Shown here: piece by piece, positions 1-5,159 of the stretch
Position numbering within the stretch: the stretch's first letter is position 1
Layout of the letters: the number at the start of each line of letters is the position of its first letter
Source of the DNA: Candidatus Colwelliibacteriota bacterium
GTDB taxonomy: Bacteria; Patescibacteriota; Minisyncoccia; UBA6257; Colwellbacteraceae
Direction of reading: 5' to 3'
Assembly (NCBI GenBank): GCA_016178255.1
Contig: JACOTQ010000030.1
Coordinates: forward strand, 1-5,204
Length of the DNA stretch: 5,204 nt
The notes under the pieces: model-generated
What the model was told of the DNA's origin: nothing
Database searches by the model: none
The model's input: only the letters and a program-made list of their open reading frames with translations
Program-made: the position numbers and the translations under genes

Positions 1-1
1 C

Positions 2-136
2 CGGAATTATAACCCTTTTATTCCTTGTCACAGGGTCATAAGAACAGATGGCAGATTAGGGGGTTATAACAGAGGCGAGCGGAAAAAGGCCGCTATCTTG
101 AAAAGAGAAATGGCAAAGGTTAAACTGGAGTTATGA
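2..136 (+). CDS. ogt: Methylated-DNA--protein-cysteine methyltransferase (MGMT/Ogt family), C-terminal fragment
   Basis: The reading frame is open from the window edge to a TGA at 134-136 and encodes 44 residues beginning RNYNPFIPCHRVIRTDGRLG. The PCHRVI motif (Cys codon at 26-28) is the alkyl-acceptor active site of O6-alkylguanine-DNA alkyltransferases. The following DG.LGGYN.G...K segment and the basic KKAAILKRE helix match the usual end of the family. The enzyme repairs O6-methylguanine in the cytoplasm by a one-time transfer of the alkyl group to this cysteine. The N-terminal part, with most of the DNA-binding helix-turn-helix, lies outside the window, so I cannot tell a full-length Ogt from a short stand-alone MGMT domain. 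Because the active-site Cys is present, it is not a Cys-lacking alkyltransferase-like (ATL) protein. Its stop overlaps the next gene's start as ATGA (133-136), which suggests co-transcription and translational coupling. The 5' end is truncated by the window only; nothing suggests a broken gene. Confidence 0.88.
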   Translation, partial: RNYNPFIPCHRVIRTDGRLGGYNRGERKKAAILKREMAKVKLEL

Positions 137-609
137 AAGAAATGTCTATTTTTATAGTAATCGCGGTGGTGGTTTTATTGGGAGCCTACCTTTACGGCTC
201 TAAGATACAATCTCTTTTTACCGGTCCTTCGATTAACCAGCCCGAAGTGAGTATTATGAATACATCTCAAAGCGACAACGAAACCTTAAAAAGTGAAGAT
301 TTAAATATCGGCTTCGGTGAAGTGGCTAAAGCAGGGGATACGGTTGAGGTCCATTATACCGGAACGCTTCTTGATGGGACTAAGTTTGACAGTTCTCTGG
401 ACCGCGGTAAGCCATTTGAGTTTACTTTAGGAAGTGGACAGGTTATCAAGGGCTGGGATGATGGAATAGTAGGTATGAAAGTGGGAGGCAAGAGGAAGCT
501 CACGATTCCGCCTTCGCTTGCTTACGGAGACCAAAGCAGGGGAACGGTAATCAAGCCCAACTCAACCCTGGTTTTTGAAGTTGAGCTTATTACTATTAAG
601 GGGAAATAG
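133..609 (+). CDS. Membrane-anchored FKBP-type peptidyl-prolyl cis-trans isomerase
   Basis: The 158-residue protein catalyses cis-trans isomerisation of X-Pro bonds, probably assisting folding of exported proteins outside the membrane. Residues about 5-22 form one hydrophobic segment after a short KE-containing N-terminus. There is no lipobox Cys, so it is read as a signal anchor. Residues 25-62 are a polar linker and 63-156 a single FKBP domain. Every residue of the FKBP12 active pocket has a counterpart at a constant offset of 49: Tyr75, Phe85, Asp86, Phe95, Val104, Ile105, Trp108, Tyr131 and Phe148, so it should be active. The FKBP landmarks VHYTG, FDSS, VIKGWDDGI and KRKLTIPP are present. 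The start overlaps the methyltransferase stop (ATGA). GGAG at 127-130 is only 2 nt from this ATG but 11 nt from the in-frame ATG at 142, so a start at codon 4 is possible; both keep the anchor. It belongs to the FkpA/FKBP_C group; I assign no specific symbol. Confidence 0.93.
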   Translation: MKEMSIFIVIAVVVLLGAYLYGSKIQSLFTGPSINQPEVSIMNTSQSDNETLKSEDLNIGFGEVAKAGDTVEVHYTGTLLDGTKFDSSLDRGKPFEFTLGSGQVIKGWDDGIVGMKVGGKRKLTIPPSLAYGDQSRGTVIKPNSTLVFEVELITIKGK

Positions 610-615
610 GGTCTA

Positions 616-646
616 TTGACACCGATTTAGTAATTTGTGGTATAAT
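616..646 (+). promoter_or_regulatory. Sigma70-type promoter with extended -10 for the 673-1443 gene
   Basis: A perfect TTGACA (616-621) is followed after 19 bp by a perfect TATAAT (641-646). A TG at 638-639 adds an extended -10 (TGGTATAAT). The 19-bp spacing is longer than the 17-bp optimum, and the extended -10 could compensate. The expected transcription start is near 653, about 20 nt before the ATG at 673. It lies directly after the FKBP stop codon, so the secreted-protein pair downstream is likely a separate transcription unit. No hairpin terminator for the FKBP unit is visible between 610 and 672. Confidence 0.75.
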
Positions 647-672
647 TTCAAAAAGTGATTTAAAATGAGTCT

Positions 673-1443
673 ATGAGAAAATTATTTATTTATTATTTTG
701 TTGTCGCAGGATTTATTATTCAGAGTCCGGTTTTGGCGATGGCTCAAGAGCGTCTGTTACGGGATGTTGATGAGCCCCGTCAAAATACGGACGCAAAAGA
801 GAGAAGAGATGCGAAGGATACAAGGAAGGAGGACGTCAAAAACGCGAGAGAAGACGTGAAGATGAAGATTCAGGAAGAACGTGACGCTTTTAAAAAGAGA
901 ATGGATGAGGCGCGCTTGGATATGAAGGCAAAAGCTCAAGAGAGGCGTGATGTATTGAAGACGCAACTTGAGAAAGTTAAGGATGAGAGGAAAAGGGCAG
1001 TTGTTCAAAAGGTTGACGCGAGTCTTGATGATTTAAACAAGCGTGTAACTGCCCAATTGTCTAATGTGCTGGATAAATTGGGTGTTGTTTTAGGTAAAAT
1101 ATCTTCCCGTGCCGATAAAGCGCAAGCCAATGGGTTGGATATTGTAACTGTGAAAGCGGCTATAGAGGCGGCTCACGCGGCAATTGTTTCAGCTCAATCG
1201 GCGGTTCAAGCTCAATCAGTTAAGACCTACCCTATTACCATTAACTCTGATGCTACTCTTAGGATTGAAGTTAATAAAGTCAGGCGGGCTCTCCATGATG
1301 ATTTAAAAAAGGTGAGAGAGTCGGTAAAAGCGGCGCACGATGCCGTGAGGCGCGCCGCCGTAAGTTTAGCCAAGATTCACGGGGTTGATGACGAGAAGAG
1401 GGAACCGGCGCCCGTACCAACGACGCCCCAAACAAATCAGTAA
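673..1443 (+). CDS. Secreted, highly charged helical protein of unknown function
   Basis: No enzyme family is recognised. The 256-residue protein begins with MRK and a hydrophobic stretch (residues 4-20), then LAMAQE, a good signal peptidase I site (Ala22-Met-Ala24, cut before Gln25), so it should be exported. Residues about 30-118 are extremely rich in Lys, Arg, Asp and Glu with regular hydrophobic spacing and no Pro after 35, consistent with a long charged helix or coiled coil. Residues 119-182 (LNKRVTAQLSNVLDKLGVVL onward, with an Ala-rich helix 160-182) and 196-236 look like further amphipathic helices. The tail (243-256) is Pro/Thr/Gln-rich and probably disordered. Exported helical proteins with a similar DKL...I..RADKA...G.D....KAAI.AA pattern are, to my recollection, common hypothetical proteins in CPR genomes. 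It is probably in one unit with the small anchored protein 21 bp downstream. The ATG at 673 has no Shine-Dalgarno and lies in ATGA, overlapping the stop of a three-codon mini-ORF at 665-676. Confidence 0.85.
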   Translation: MRKLFIYYFVVAGFIIQSPVLAMAQERLLRDVDEPRQNTDAKERRDAKDTRKEDVKNAREDVKMKIQEERDAFKKRMDEARLDMKAKAQERRDVLKTQLEKVKDERKRAVVQKVDASLDDLNKRVTAQLSNVLDKLGVVLGKISSRADKAQANGLDIVTVKAAIEAAHAAIVSAQSAVQAQSVKTYPITINSDATLRIEVNKVRRALHDDLKKVRESVKAAHDAVRRAAVSLAKIHGVDDEKREPAPVPTTPQTNQ

Positions 1444-1464
1444 ATATAATTTAAATCAACAAAC

Positions 1465-1749
1465 ATGGATAAAAAAGTTTTTACTTTAGTTGGAGTAGGC
1501 GCGGTAGCTCTGTTTCTAATAGTGGCTGGGGCTTTATTCCTAACACGGTCCGTGGATGTAACGCAGACCTACGCTCCTAATAATAACCCCGCGCCGGATT
1601 CAGACATGATGAAGGCAATCCCAGTTGAAACCAATGAAGCTGCTCCTGAAGATACTACCGGGGCGATTGACAAGGAACTTCAAGGAGTGGATGTTAATGA
1701 CTTGGAAGCGGAGTTTCAAAGCATTGATTCCGATATCAAGGGCCTTTAG
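1465..1749 (+). CDS. Small membrane-anchored protein of unknown function
   Basis: The 94-residue protein has MDKK followed by one hydrophobic segment (residues 6-26), then TRSVDVTQ and a Pro/Asn/Asp-rich linker (residues 38-66). The acidic C-terminal helix (residues 67-94) contains IDKELQGVDVNDLEAEFQSI. The predicted topology is an N-terminal anchor with the acidic tail outside. There are no catalytic motifs. I recall small anchored CPR proteins ending in a similar ID.EL...DL...F..ID.DI..L pattern, often near exported helical proteins like the one encoded just upstream. A functional pair is therefore plausible, perhaps through contact between this acidic tail and the basic coiled region of its neighbour; that contact is inference. 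The spacing is 21 bp. A TATAAT at 1445-1450 lies in that gap but has no recognisable -35. No Shine-Dalgarno is present. The TAG stop (1747-1749) overlaps the stop of the convergent glycosyltransferase. Confidence 0.8.
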   Translation: MDKKVFTLVGVGAVALFLIVAGALFLTRSVDVTQTYAPNNNPAPDSDMMKAIPVETNEAAPEDTTGAIDKELQGVDVNDLEAEFQSIDSDIKGL

Positions 1750-3302
1750 TTAAGGTAAATTATAAAAGCTTCTTTTTCTTGCGCTTCTTTAATCTGATTT
1801 AGATTGTCCGGAGTCAGGTATTTTATATTCTTTGCGATTCTCTCTTCTTCACGGAAAGTGTCTGTCAGAAACATTACGGTTTGGGCGGGCATTGGTGTGC
1901 CTCTTACATCAACTCCAGAAGCGTTAACTATAACCACTTTTTGTTTCTCGTTGGGAAGTGAGTTTAATTCCCTGGCTATCGCGGCGTAGCTCCCGCTAAA
2001 AGCGTCAAAAACATTTGGGTTTTTACCCCATTCTATGAAGTAGCTCGCGTAAGCTTCAAACGTGATAGTTACGAGTATCGCAATGGAGACTGTTTCTAAG
2101 ACATAATTTTTAATTTTGCCGTTGAGATATTCGTAGATTTTTGCACCTCCCATTGCCGCGATAATAAAAACCGCCGGCGCCATAAGAATCGCCCTCAAGG
2201 CGTGAGGCACCCCTTCATTAGAGACCACGACTGGCGCCGCCGCGACAATCAGCCAAGCAAATAAAATCCAAAAACCAAAGTTAAAATTTCCAATGAAACC
2301 CAAATGGTTTGAAAAATTATTTTTTGTTGTCTGATTTCTGAAGATGGGGATAAAACCGATTACTACCCCGATTAGAAATAATATGCCTACCGGCCAGAAA
2401 AGCTCCGGTTTGCCCGCTATATTATGCCGCCAGTTACCGTCACCAACGAAATTGAACATGCCAGCGGTTTTTACGATGTTTAATGAGAGATCTCGCAATG
2501 GGGCTTCTGAATTAAATACGGATATTTGGGTAGTACGTCCAAGGAAATCTTGCGGGTTTTTTAGGAAATAGAGGCTTAACGGGGTAGACACGATGATAGT
2601 CGCGCCCACGAAAGCCGCGATTAATGATAAAGCTTTTTTTCTTTCACCTCCCATGTTCAAGAGGAGCGTTGTCAGTAAAATAAGGATAAGTAATGGCGTT
2701 GCTCTGTAGGCGATATAGGAATAGAAACCCAGGCCATAAATGATTCCGGAGAATATGGAAGTTAAAATATAGAATTTAGCGGATTTGTTTTCCTTTATTT
2801 GCCGTAACGATAAAAGTAGCAAGTAAACTCCCCATACGAGAAAAAAGGGCGCCATGATTGCCCTAAAACCTATTCTCGAAAAATTGATGTGCCAAAAGCT
2901 TGTTGCCGCAAAGAAAGATGCCAGTAAAGCCGTGATATTCACGCCGTTTCTTTTAAAAAACAGTTCCCTTGTGAGAAGATAAATGCCTATGACCGTTAAT
3001 ATCCCGAAAATTGCGCTGGGTAGTCTTAAAACCCAGGGAAAGTTGCCTAATGTTTTTATAAATAAAGCCTGAATATTTATAAACAGACCCTCGCGTCCGT
3101 TATTTTCCGGATAGAAAATTTTCCAGCCAAAGGCTGGTCCGCCTTTGGCGGAAAAGTCGGTGTTGTGGATGGCTTCCAAGGCATTATTGCCGTTCATCGC
3201 CTCATCCGGATAGAGTCCCGGCGGCAACATTGTAATGTTGGCAAGCCGAAGATAGGCGGCTATAATGATTATTAGCAACAGCCACCAATATTCTCTTTTC
3301 AT
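1746..3302 (-). CDS. GT-C membrane glycosyltransferase, PMT/ArnT (GT39)-like
   Basis: The 518-residue polytopic protein resembles the dolichyl/undecaprenyl-phosphate-sugar-dependent PMT_2 family, which transfers sugars on the outer face of the membrane to proteins or lipids. Residues 6-22 form the first membrane helix. It is followed by the first external loop with LPPGLYPDEA (residues 26-35), whose Asp33-Glu34 is the expected catalytic/metal pair of GT-C enzymes, and NNGREGLF (67-74). WHINFSRIGFRAIMAP (137-152) and PHALRAILMAP (366-376) match family motifs; Arg370 is a candidate contact for the lipid phosphate. I count about ten hydrophobic segments up to residue 422, then a soluble C-terminal tail of about 95 residues (VVIVNASGV in a beta-rich fold). 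Donor and acceptor cannot be told from the sequence. The next Met (25) would remove the first helix, so the ATG at 3300-3302 is preferred. Residues 50-63 are encoded by a palindromic element. The gene converges with the small anchored protein (stops overlap, 1746-1749) and diverges from the gene at 3318. Confidence 0.87.
   Translation of the reverse strand: MKREYWWLLLIIIIAAYLRLANITMLPPGLYPDEAMNGNNALEAIHNTDFSAKGGPAFGWKIFYPENNGREGLFINIQALFIKTLGNFPWVLRLPSAIFGILTVIGIYLLTRELFFKRNGVNITALLASFFAATSFWHINFSRIGFRAIMAPFFLVWGVYLLLLSLRQIKENKSAKFYILTSIFSGIIYGLGFYSYIAYRATPLLILILLTTLLLNMGGERKKALSLIAAFVGATIIVSTPLSLYFLKNPQDFLGRTTQISVFNSEAPLRDLSLNIVKTAGMFNFVGDGNWRHNIAGKPELFWPVGILFLIGVVIGFIPIFRNQTTKNNFSNHLGFIGNFNFGFWILFAWLIVAAAPVVVSNEGVPHALRAILMAPAVFIIAAMGGAKIYEYLNGKIKNYVLETVSIAILVTITFEAYASYFIEWGKNPNVFDAFSGSYAAIARELNSLPNEKQKVVIVNASGVDVRGTPMPAQTVMFLTDTFREEERIAKNIKYLTPDNLNQIKEAQEKEAFIIYLN
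3119..3155. repeat. 37-bp palindromic element inside the glycosyltransferase gene
   Basis: TTTTCC (3119-3124) pairs with GGAAAA (3150-3155), and GCCAAAGGC (3126-3134) is the exact reverse complement of GCCTTTGGC (3141-3149). Together they make a 15-bp stem with one bulged A (3125) and a 6-nt TGGTCC loop. The same DNA also contains two adjacent perfect mini-hairpins, CCAGCC-AAA-GGCTGG (3123-3137) and TCCGCC-TTT-GGCGGA (3138-3152). On the minus strand it is in frame and encodes SAKGGPAFGWK within the first external loop, between the DE pair and GREGLF. The GC-rich composition contrasts with the AT-rich DNA on both sides. It resembles in-frame palindromic elements such as those of Rickettsia, but only one copy is visible here. 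Confidence 0.7.
3238..3266 (+). promoter_or_regulatory. Sigma70-type promoter for the 3318 gene, inside the divergent glycosyltransferase CDS
   Basis: TTGGCA (3238-3243, five of six to TTGACA) is followed by exactly 17 bp and a perfect TATAAT (3261-3266). Transcription would start near 3273 and give a leader of about 45 nt before the ATG at 3318. The promoter sits within codons 12-22 of the opposite-strand glycosyltransferase gene, which explains how the two genes can diverge with only 15 bp between their starts. The leader contains no Shine-Dalgarno. Confidence 0.72.
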
Positions 3303-3309
3303 AACGTAA

Positions 3310-3339
3310 ATTTTACAATGTTAAACTACTTTACGCCAA
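3310..3339 (-). promoter_or_regulatory. Candidate promoter for the glycosyltransferase gene (near-leaderless)
   Basis: Read on the minus strand, TTGGCG (3339-3334) is followed after 18 bp by TAAAAT (3315-3310, five of six to TATAAT). The expected start point is about 3303, one base before the ATG at 3302, so the message would be leaderless or nearly so. This agrees with the absence of any Shine-Dalgarno. The elements are weaker than those of the opposing promoter and lie in the AT-rich start of the divergent gene, so this is tentative. Confidence 0.35.
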
Positions 3340-3983
3340 CGATTATCGTAGCGTTTACTATGCTTATATTGTTGTTACTGCTTTTGATAGGCTTGAATTT
3401 GCCCAAGTTCCTAAGAGAGCGGTCAAGGAAGTGGCATAGGTTGATTATTTTTGAAGTTCCTTCTGAAAAAGCCAAAGAAGCTTTCAGCAAGATTGTTAAT
3501 GATCTGAAAGCGCCTTTCGCTTTTGAGATGGCGGTGCATCATTTGGGCAAAGGCGTTCATTATTACGTTTTAGTTCCCGAACCTACTCGTGAGAAGGTTG
3601 CTGGAATCATTGAGGGGAACATTGTTTCTGATTATAGTGTGTATCATCCCGGTGGCGGTAACAGTTATGCTTACTTCAAAGGCGGCAAAACGTGGTCTGA
3701 CTTCGATTACACATCGGTTGATTTTTCAAGGGTTAACGAAATTGGAGAAAGCGTTGTTCTCCAGTTCCTTATTAAGGAAAACGGCAAGCAGAACATGATT
3801 TTAAACATCAGGGCCGCGGCATCGGCTCCAACGCCGTACCAATCTCAAGAAATAATCGCAGGGTTGAAAAGCTCTTTAAGCGGTTTCAGGTTTTTAGAAC
3901 CTAAAAGTAACAACTCTTTTGTCCAGAAGTTCAATTCAAGGGAATTTGGGGAAAGAGAGGCGGTTCAATGGCTCAAATCTTAG
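3318..3983 (+). CDS. Membrane-anchored protein resembling the N-terminal region of CPR type IV secretion-like ATPases
   Basis: The 221-residue protein has one N-terminal hydrophobic segment (residues 9-28), then a basic stretch (RERSRKWHR, 33-41), so the rest is probably cytoplasmic. The body holds LIIFEVPSEKAKEA (42-55), FEMAVHHLGKGVHYYVLVPE (69-88), a DYSVYHPGG segment (105-113), GESVVLQFLIK (143-153) and AASAPTPYQSQEII (167-180). This order, a modified ferredoxin-like or beta-rich region with VHHLG.G.HYYV.VP, resembles from memory the region that precedes the ATPase in CPR proteins annotated as type IV secretion/TraC-like (DUF8128-type). Here no Walker A or B follows: the frame ends at 3983 and a promoter-like region begins. 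It could be a stand-alone accessory of such a system, or a gene that has lost its ATPase half. The assignment is tentative, although the ORF itself is secure. The start is leader-fed from the promoter at 3238-3266 and has no Shine-Dalgarno. Confidence 0.8.
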   Translation: MLNYFTPTIIVAFTMLILLLLLLIGLNLPKFLRERSRKWHRLIIFEVPSEKAKEAFSKIVNDLKAPFAFEMAVHHLGKGVHYYVLVPEPTREKVAGIIEGNIVSDYSVYHPGGGNSYAYFKGGKTWSDFDYTSVDFSRVNEIGESVVLQFLIKENGKQNMILNIRAAASAPTPYQSQEIIAGLKSSLSGFRFLEPKSNNSFVQKFNSREFGEREAVQWLKS

Positions 3984-3994
3984 GGATATAGCAT

Positions 3995-4000
3995 TATAAT
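3995..4000 (+). promoter_or_regulatory. Candidate -10 element for the murB leader transcript
   Basis: A perfect TATAAT occurs 12 bp after the stop of the preceding gene. No convincing -35 lies 16-18 bp upstream (CTCAAA region) and there is no extended TG. If used, transcription would start near 4007 and give a leader of about 93 nt that includes the GATTTAAAAT motif (4008-4017) and the long stem at 4024-4084. Confidence 0.35.
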
Positions 4001-4023
4001 TATTTCCGATTTAAAATAATATT

Positions 4024-4084
4024 GGAGTGGCAGGCGAGCACTCATTTACAACAAATAAGTTATGGAGGTCACCCCTGCCACTTC
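4024..4084 (+). promoter_or_regulatory. Structured leader (11-bp stem, large loop) upstream of murB
   Basis: GGAGTGGCAGG (4024-4034) pairs with CCTGCCACTTC (4074-4084): nine contiguous Watson-Crick pairs (4026-4034 with 4074-4082), a G-U pair and a closing G-C. The 39-nt loop contains a weaker inner hairpin (ATTT-ACAAC-AAAT, 4044-4056). GAGTG (4025-4029) can instead pair with CACTC (4039-4043), which would exclude the long stem, so two alternative folds exist. A T-rich stretch (4085-4099) follows. The fold does not match a tRNA, and I recognise no known riboswitch. It could be a cis-regulator of murB or part of a small RNA. The structure is inferred from base pairing only. Confidence 0.45.
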
Positions 4085-4103
4085 TTTTGATTTGTTTTTA
4101 TGA
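4062..4103 (+). CDS. Possible 13-codon leader ORF overlapping the murB start
   Basis: An ATG at 4062 opens MEVTPATSFDLFL and ends at TGA 4101-4103, which overlaps the murB ATG (4100-4102) as ATGA. The start lies in the loop of the 4024-4084 stem, and translation would run through the 3' arm of that stem. MurB's own ATG has no Shine-Dalgarno; the sequence before it is U-rich. Re-initiation after this mini-ORF is therefore an attractive way to start MurB. However, the mini-ORF itself has no Shine-Dalgarno, and a short ORF like this can arise by chance. Confidence 0.3.
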   Translation: MEVTPATSFDLFL

Positions 4104-5023
4104 TTTTCCAAGAAGGTATCAGTTTGAAGAATTTAGGCAGCTTCCGGATAGGAGGCAGAGTTAAGCTTTTCAAAGAAGCCAGAAACGTCCAAGACCTCAT
4201 TGGGTCTGTTTCTTTGGCTAAAAAACAGAAGGAGCCTGTTTTTATTCTGGGAGCGGGGACAAACATCCTTTGGAGTGATGGCGGATTTAGCGGCTTAGTT
4301 TTGAGACCATCGATGAAGGATATTAAGAACGACGGTTTGGAGGTTGATGTCGGCGCGGGTGTTCTTGTTTCTGACTTGCTTGAATTTCTCATGTCGAAAC
4401 GTCTTTCCGGATTAGAGTGGGCTGGGGGACTACCTGGAACATTAGGAGGAGCCATACGCGGCAATGCCGGAGCTTTCGGTGGCGAAACTAAAGATATCAT
4501 CGCCGAAGTTACAAGCTTGGATATGAAAACCTTGAAGATTGTGAAGAGAGACAACAAAAGTTGTCAGTTTGCTTATAGGAACAGCGTTTTCAAGGCATCT
4601 GGTCGCGAGGTTGTCGTTTGGGCAAAGCTAAGGCTTAAGCGGGGCGACAGAAAACTGATTAGAGAAGAGATTGAAAAAAGGATAAATTACAGGATGACGC
4701 GCCATCCTATGGAGCATCCTAATGTCGGAAGTATTTTTAAGAATGTTAACATTGAAGATGTGGACAAGAAAATTTTGGCGGGAATGCAAAGTGTTATTAA
4801 AATAGACCCCTTTCCAGTTGTACCTACCGCTTATTTAATTGCCGAGGCAGGATTAAAGGGGGTTTCCTACGGCGGAGCGATGGTTTCGCCAAAACACTCG
4901 AACTTCATAGTTAACGTTTTGGACGCCAGCTCGGATGACGTGAAGAATTTAATAAAACTCGTCAAATCCGAAATTTTCAGAAAATTTAAAGTTAACCTTG
5001 AAGAAGAAATTTTGATTTTCTAA
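4100..5023 (+). CDS. murB: UDP-N-acetylenolpyruvoylglucosamine reductase MurB
   Basis: MurB uses FAD and NADPH to reduce the enolpyruvyl group of UDP-GlcNAc-enolpyruvate to UDP-MurNAc, the second cytoplasmic step of peptidoglycan precursor synthesis. The 307-residue length fits type II MurB (about 300). The FAD-binding part (residues about 12-175) contains FRIGG (15-19), FILGAGTNILWSDGGFSG (48-65), EWAGGLPGTLGGAIRGNAGA (106-125) and YRNSVF (159-164), with Arg160 in the position of the intermediate-stabilising arginine. The C-terminal MurB_C domain contains VGSIFKN (209-215), with Ser211 as the proton donor, AYLIAEAGLKG (244-254), GGAMVSPKHSNFIVN (258-272) and LEEEI (300-304), which supplies the conserved Glu. 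All key motifs are present, so it should be active. The start at 4100 gives the usual short lead before SLK....FRIGG. It has no Shine-Dalgarno and overlaps a leader mini-ORF. No other mur gene is adjacent in the window. Confidence 0.97.
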   Translation: MIFQEGISLKNLGSFRIGGRVKLFKEARNVQDLIGSVSLAKKQKEPVFILGAGTNILWSDGGFSGLVLRPSMKDIKNDGLEVDVGAGVLVSDLLEFLMSKRLSGLEWAGGLPGTLGGAIRGNAGAFGGETKDIIAEVTSLDMKTLKIVKRDNKSCQFAYRNSVFKASGREVVVWAKLRLKRGDRKLIREEIEKRINYRMTRHPMEHPNVGSIFKNVNIEDVDKKILAGMQSVIKIDPFPVVPTAYLIAEAGLKGVSYGGAMVSPKHSNFIVNVLDASSDDVKNLIKLVKSEIFRKFKVNLEEEILIF

Positions 5024-5029
5024 AACTTT

Positions 5030-5057
5030 TTGAGTTATCCACAGTGTATTTTAAAAT
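5030..5057 (+). promoter_or_regulatory. Promoter-like pair with a DnaA box in its spacer
   Basis: TTGAGT (5030-5035, four of six) and TAAAAT (5052-5057, five of six) are 16 bp apart, 7 bp after the murB stop. The spacer's left half is occupied by a perfect DnaA box (5035-5043), so DnaA binding would cover the -35/spacer and could control this promoter. Expected transcription would start near 5064 and read through the hairpin at 5096-5133 into the mini-ORF at 5160. The hexamers are moderate and the region is AT-rich. Confidence 0.4.
5035..5043 (+). promoter_or_regulatory. Consensus DnaA box (TTATCCACA)
   Basis: TTATCCACA matches the high-affinity DnaA-binding 9-mer exactly. It is in an intergenic region 11 bp after the murB stop, flanked by AT-rich DNA (5044-5080). 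I found no second perfect copy in the window, and a single box does not make an origin. It could be a titration or regulatory site, or the edge of a box cluster only if there are more beyond the window. Confidence 0.6.
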
Positions 5058-5095
5058 CATTTGTTCTAAAATTAAACTAAGGAGAAAGAAAACAA

Positions 5096-5133
5096 GCTAA
5101 CTTGGTTTGACTAGTCGACAAATCAGCGTTAGT
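5096..5133 (+). other. Long leader hairpin upstream of the lysine-rich mini-ORF
   Basis: CTAAC (5097-5101) pairs with GTTAG (5128-5132); after a one-base bulge (C5127), TTGGTTTG (5102-5109) pairs with CAAATCAG (5119-5126), including two G-U pairs. This gives 13 pairs (14 with G5096-U5133) and a 9-nt ACTAGTCGA loop. No T-run follows on the plus strand, so it is not a typical intrinsic terminator for murB; it reads as a 5'-leader structure. An AAGGAG at 5079-5084, just before the hairpin, has no usable start codon at normal spacing. Confidence 0.45.
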
Positions 5134-5159
5134 CCTTAAAAAATAAAAGCCGATTTAAA

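Noticed and set aside
7..69. 9-bp perfect inverted repeat TTATAACCC (7-15) / GGGTTATAA (61-69)
   Set aside because: Both arms lie in methyltransferase coding sequence and each includes codons for Tyr-Asn in conserved positions; the 45-nt gap has no other supporting structure.
637..646. TGTGGTATAA as a reverse-oriented DnaA box
   Set aside because: It has an extra base relative to TGTGGATAA and is better explained as the extended -10 of the promoter.
757..1008. Minus-strand open frame of 83 codons
   Set aside because: It is the shadow of the charged helical protein, with no start context or recognisable domain.
4024..4084. A tRNA: GGAGTGG/CCACTTC could form a 7-bp acceptor stem
   Set aside because: At 61 nt it is too short, and no T-arm, D-arm or anticodon stem can be drawn at the right positions.
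4024..4099. Intrinsic terminator of the 3318-3983 gene
   Set aside because: The stem encloses a 39-nt loop, far larger than usual, and the following T-rich tract is interrupted by GA and G.
4069..4557. Minus-strand open frame of 162 codons opposite murB
   Set aside because: It is antisense to conserved MurB motifs and its Pro/Ser-rich translation resembles no family.
4973..4991. AAATTTT-CAG-AAAATTT hairpin at the end of murB as a terminator
   Set aside because: It is within the coding region, purely A/T, and not followed by a T-run after the stop.
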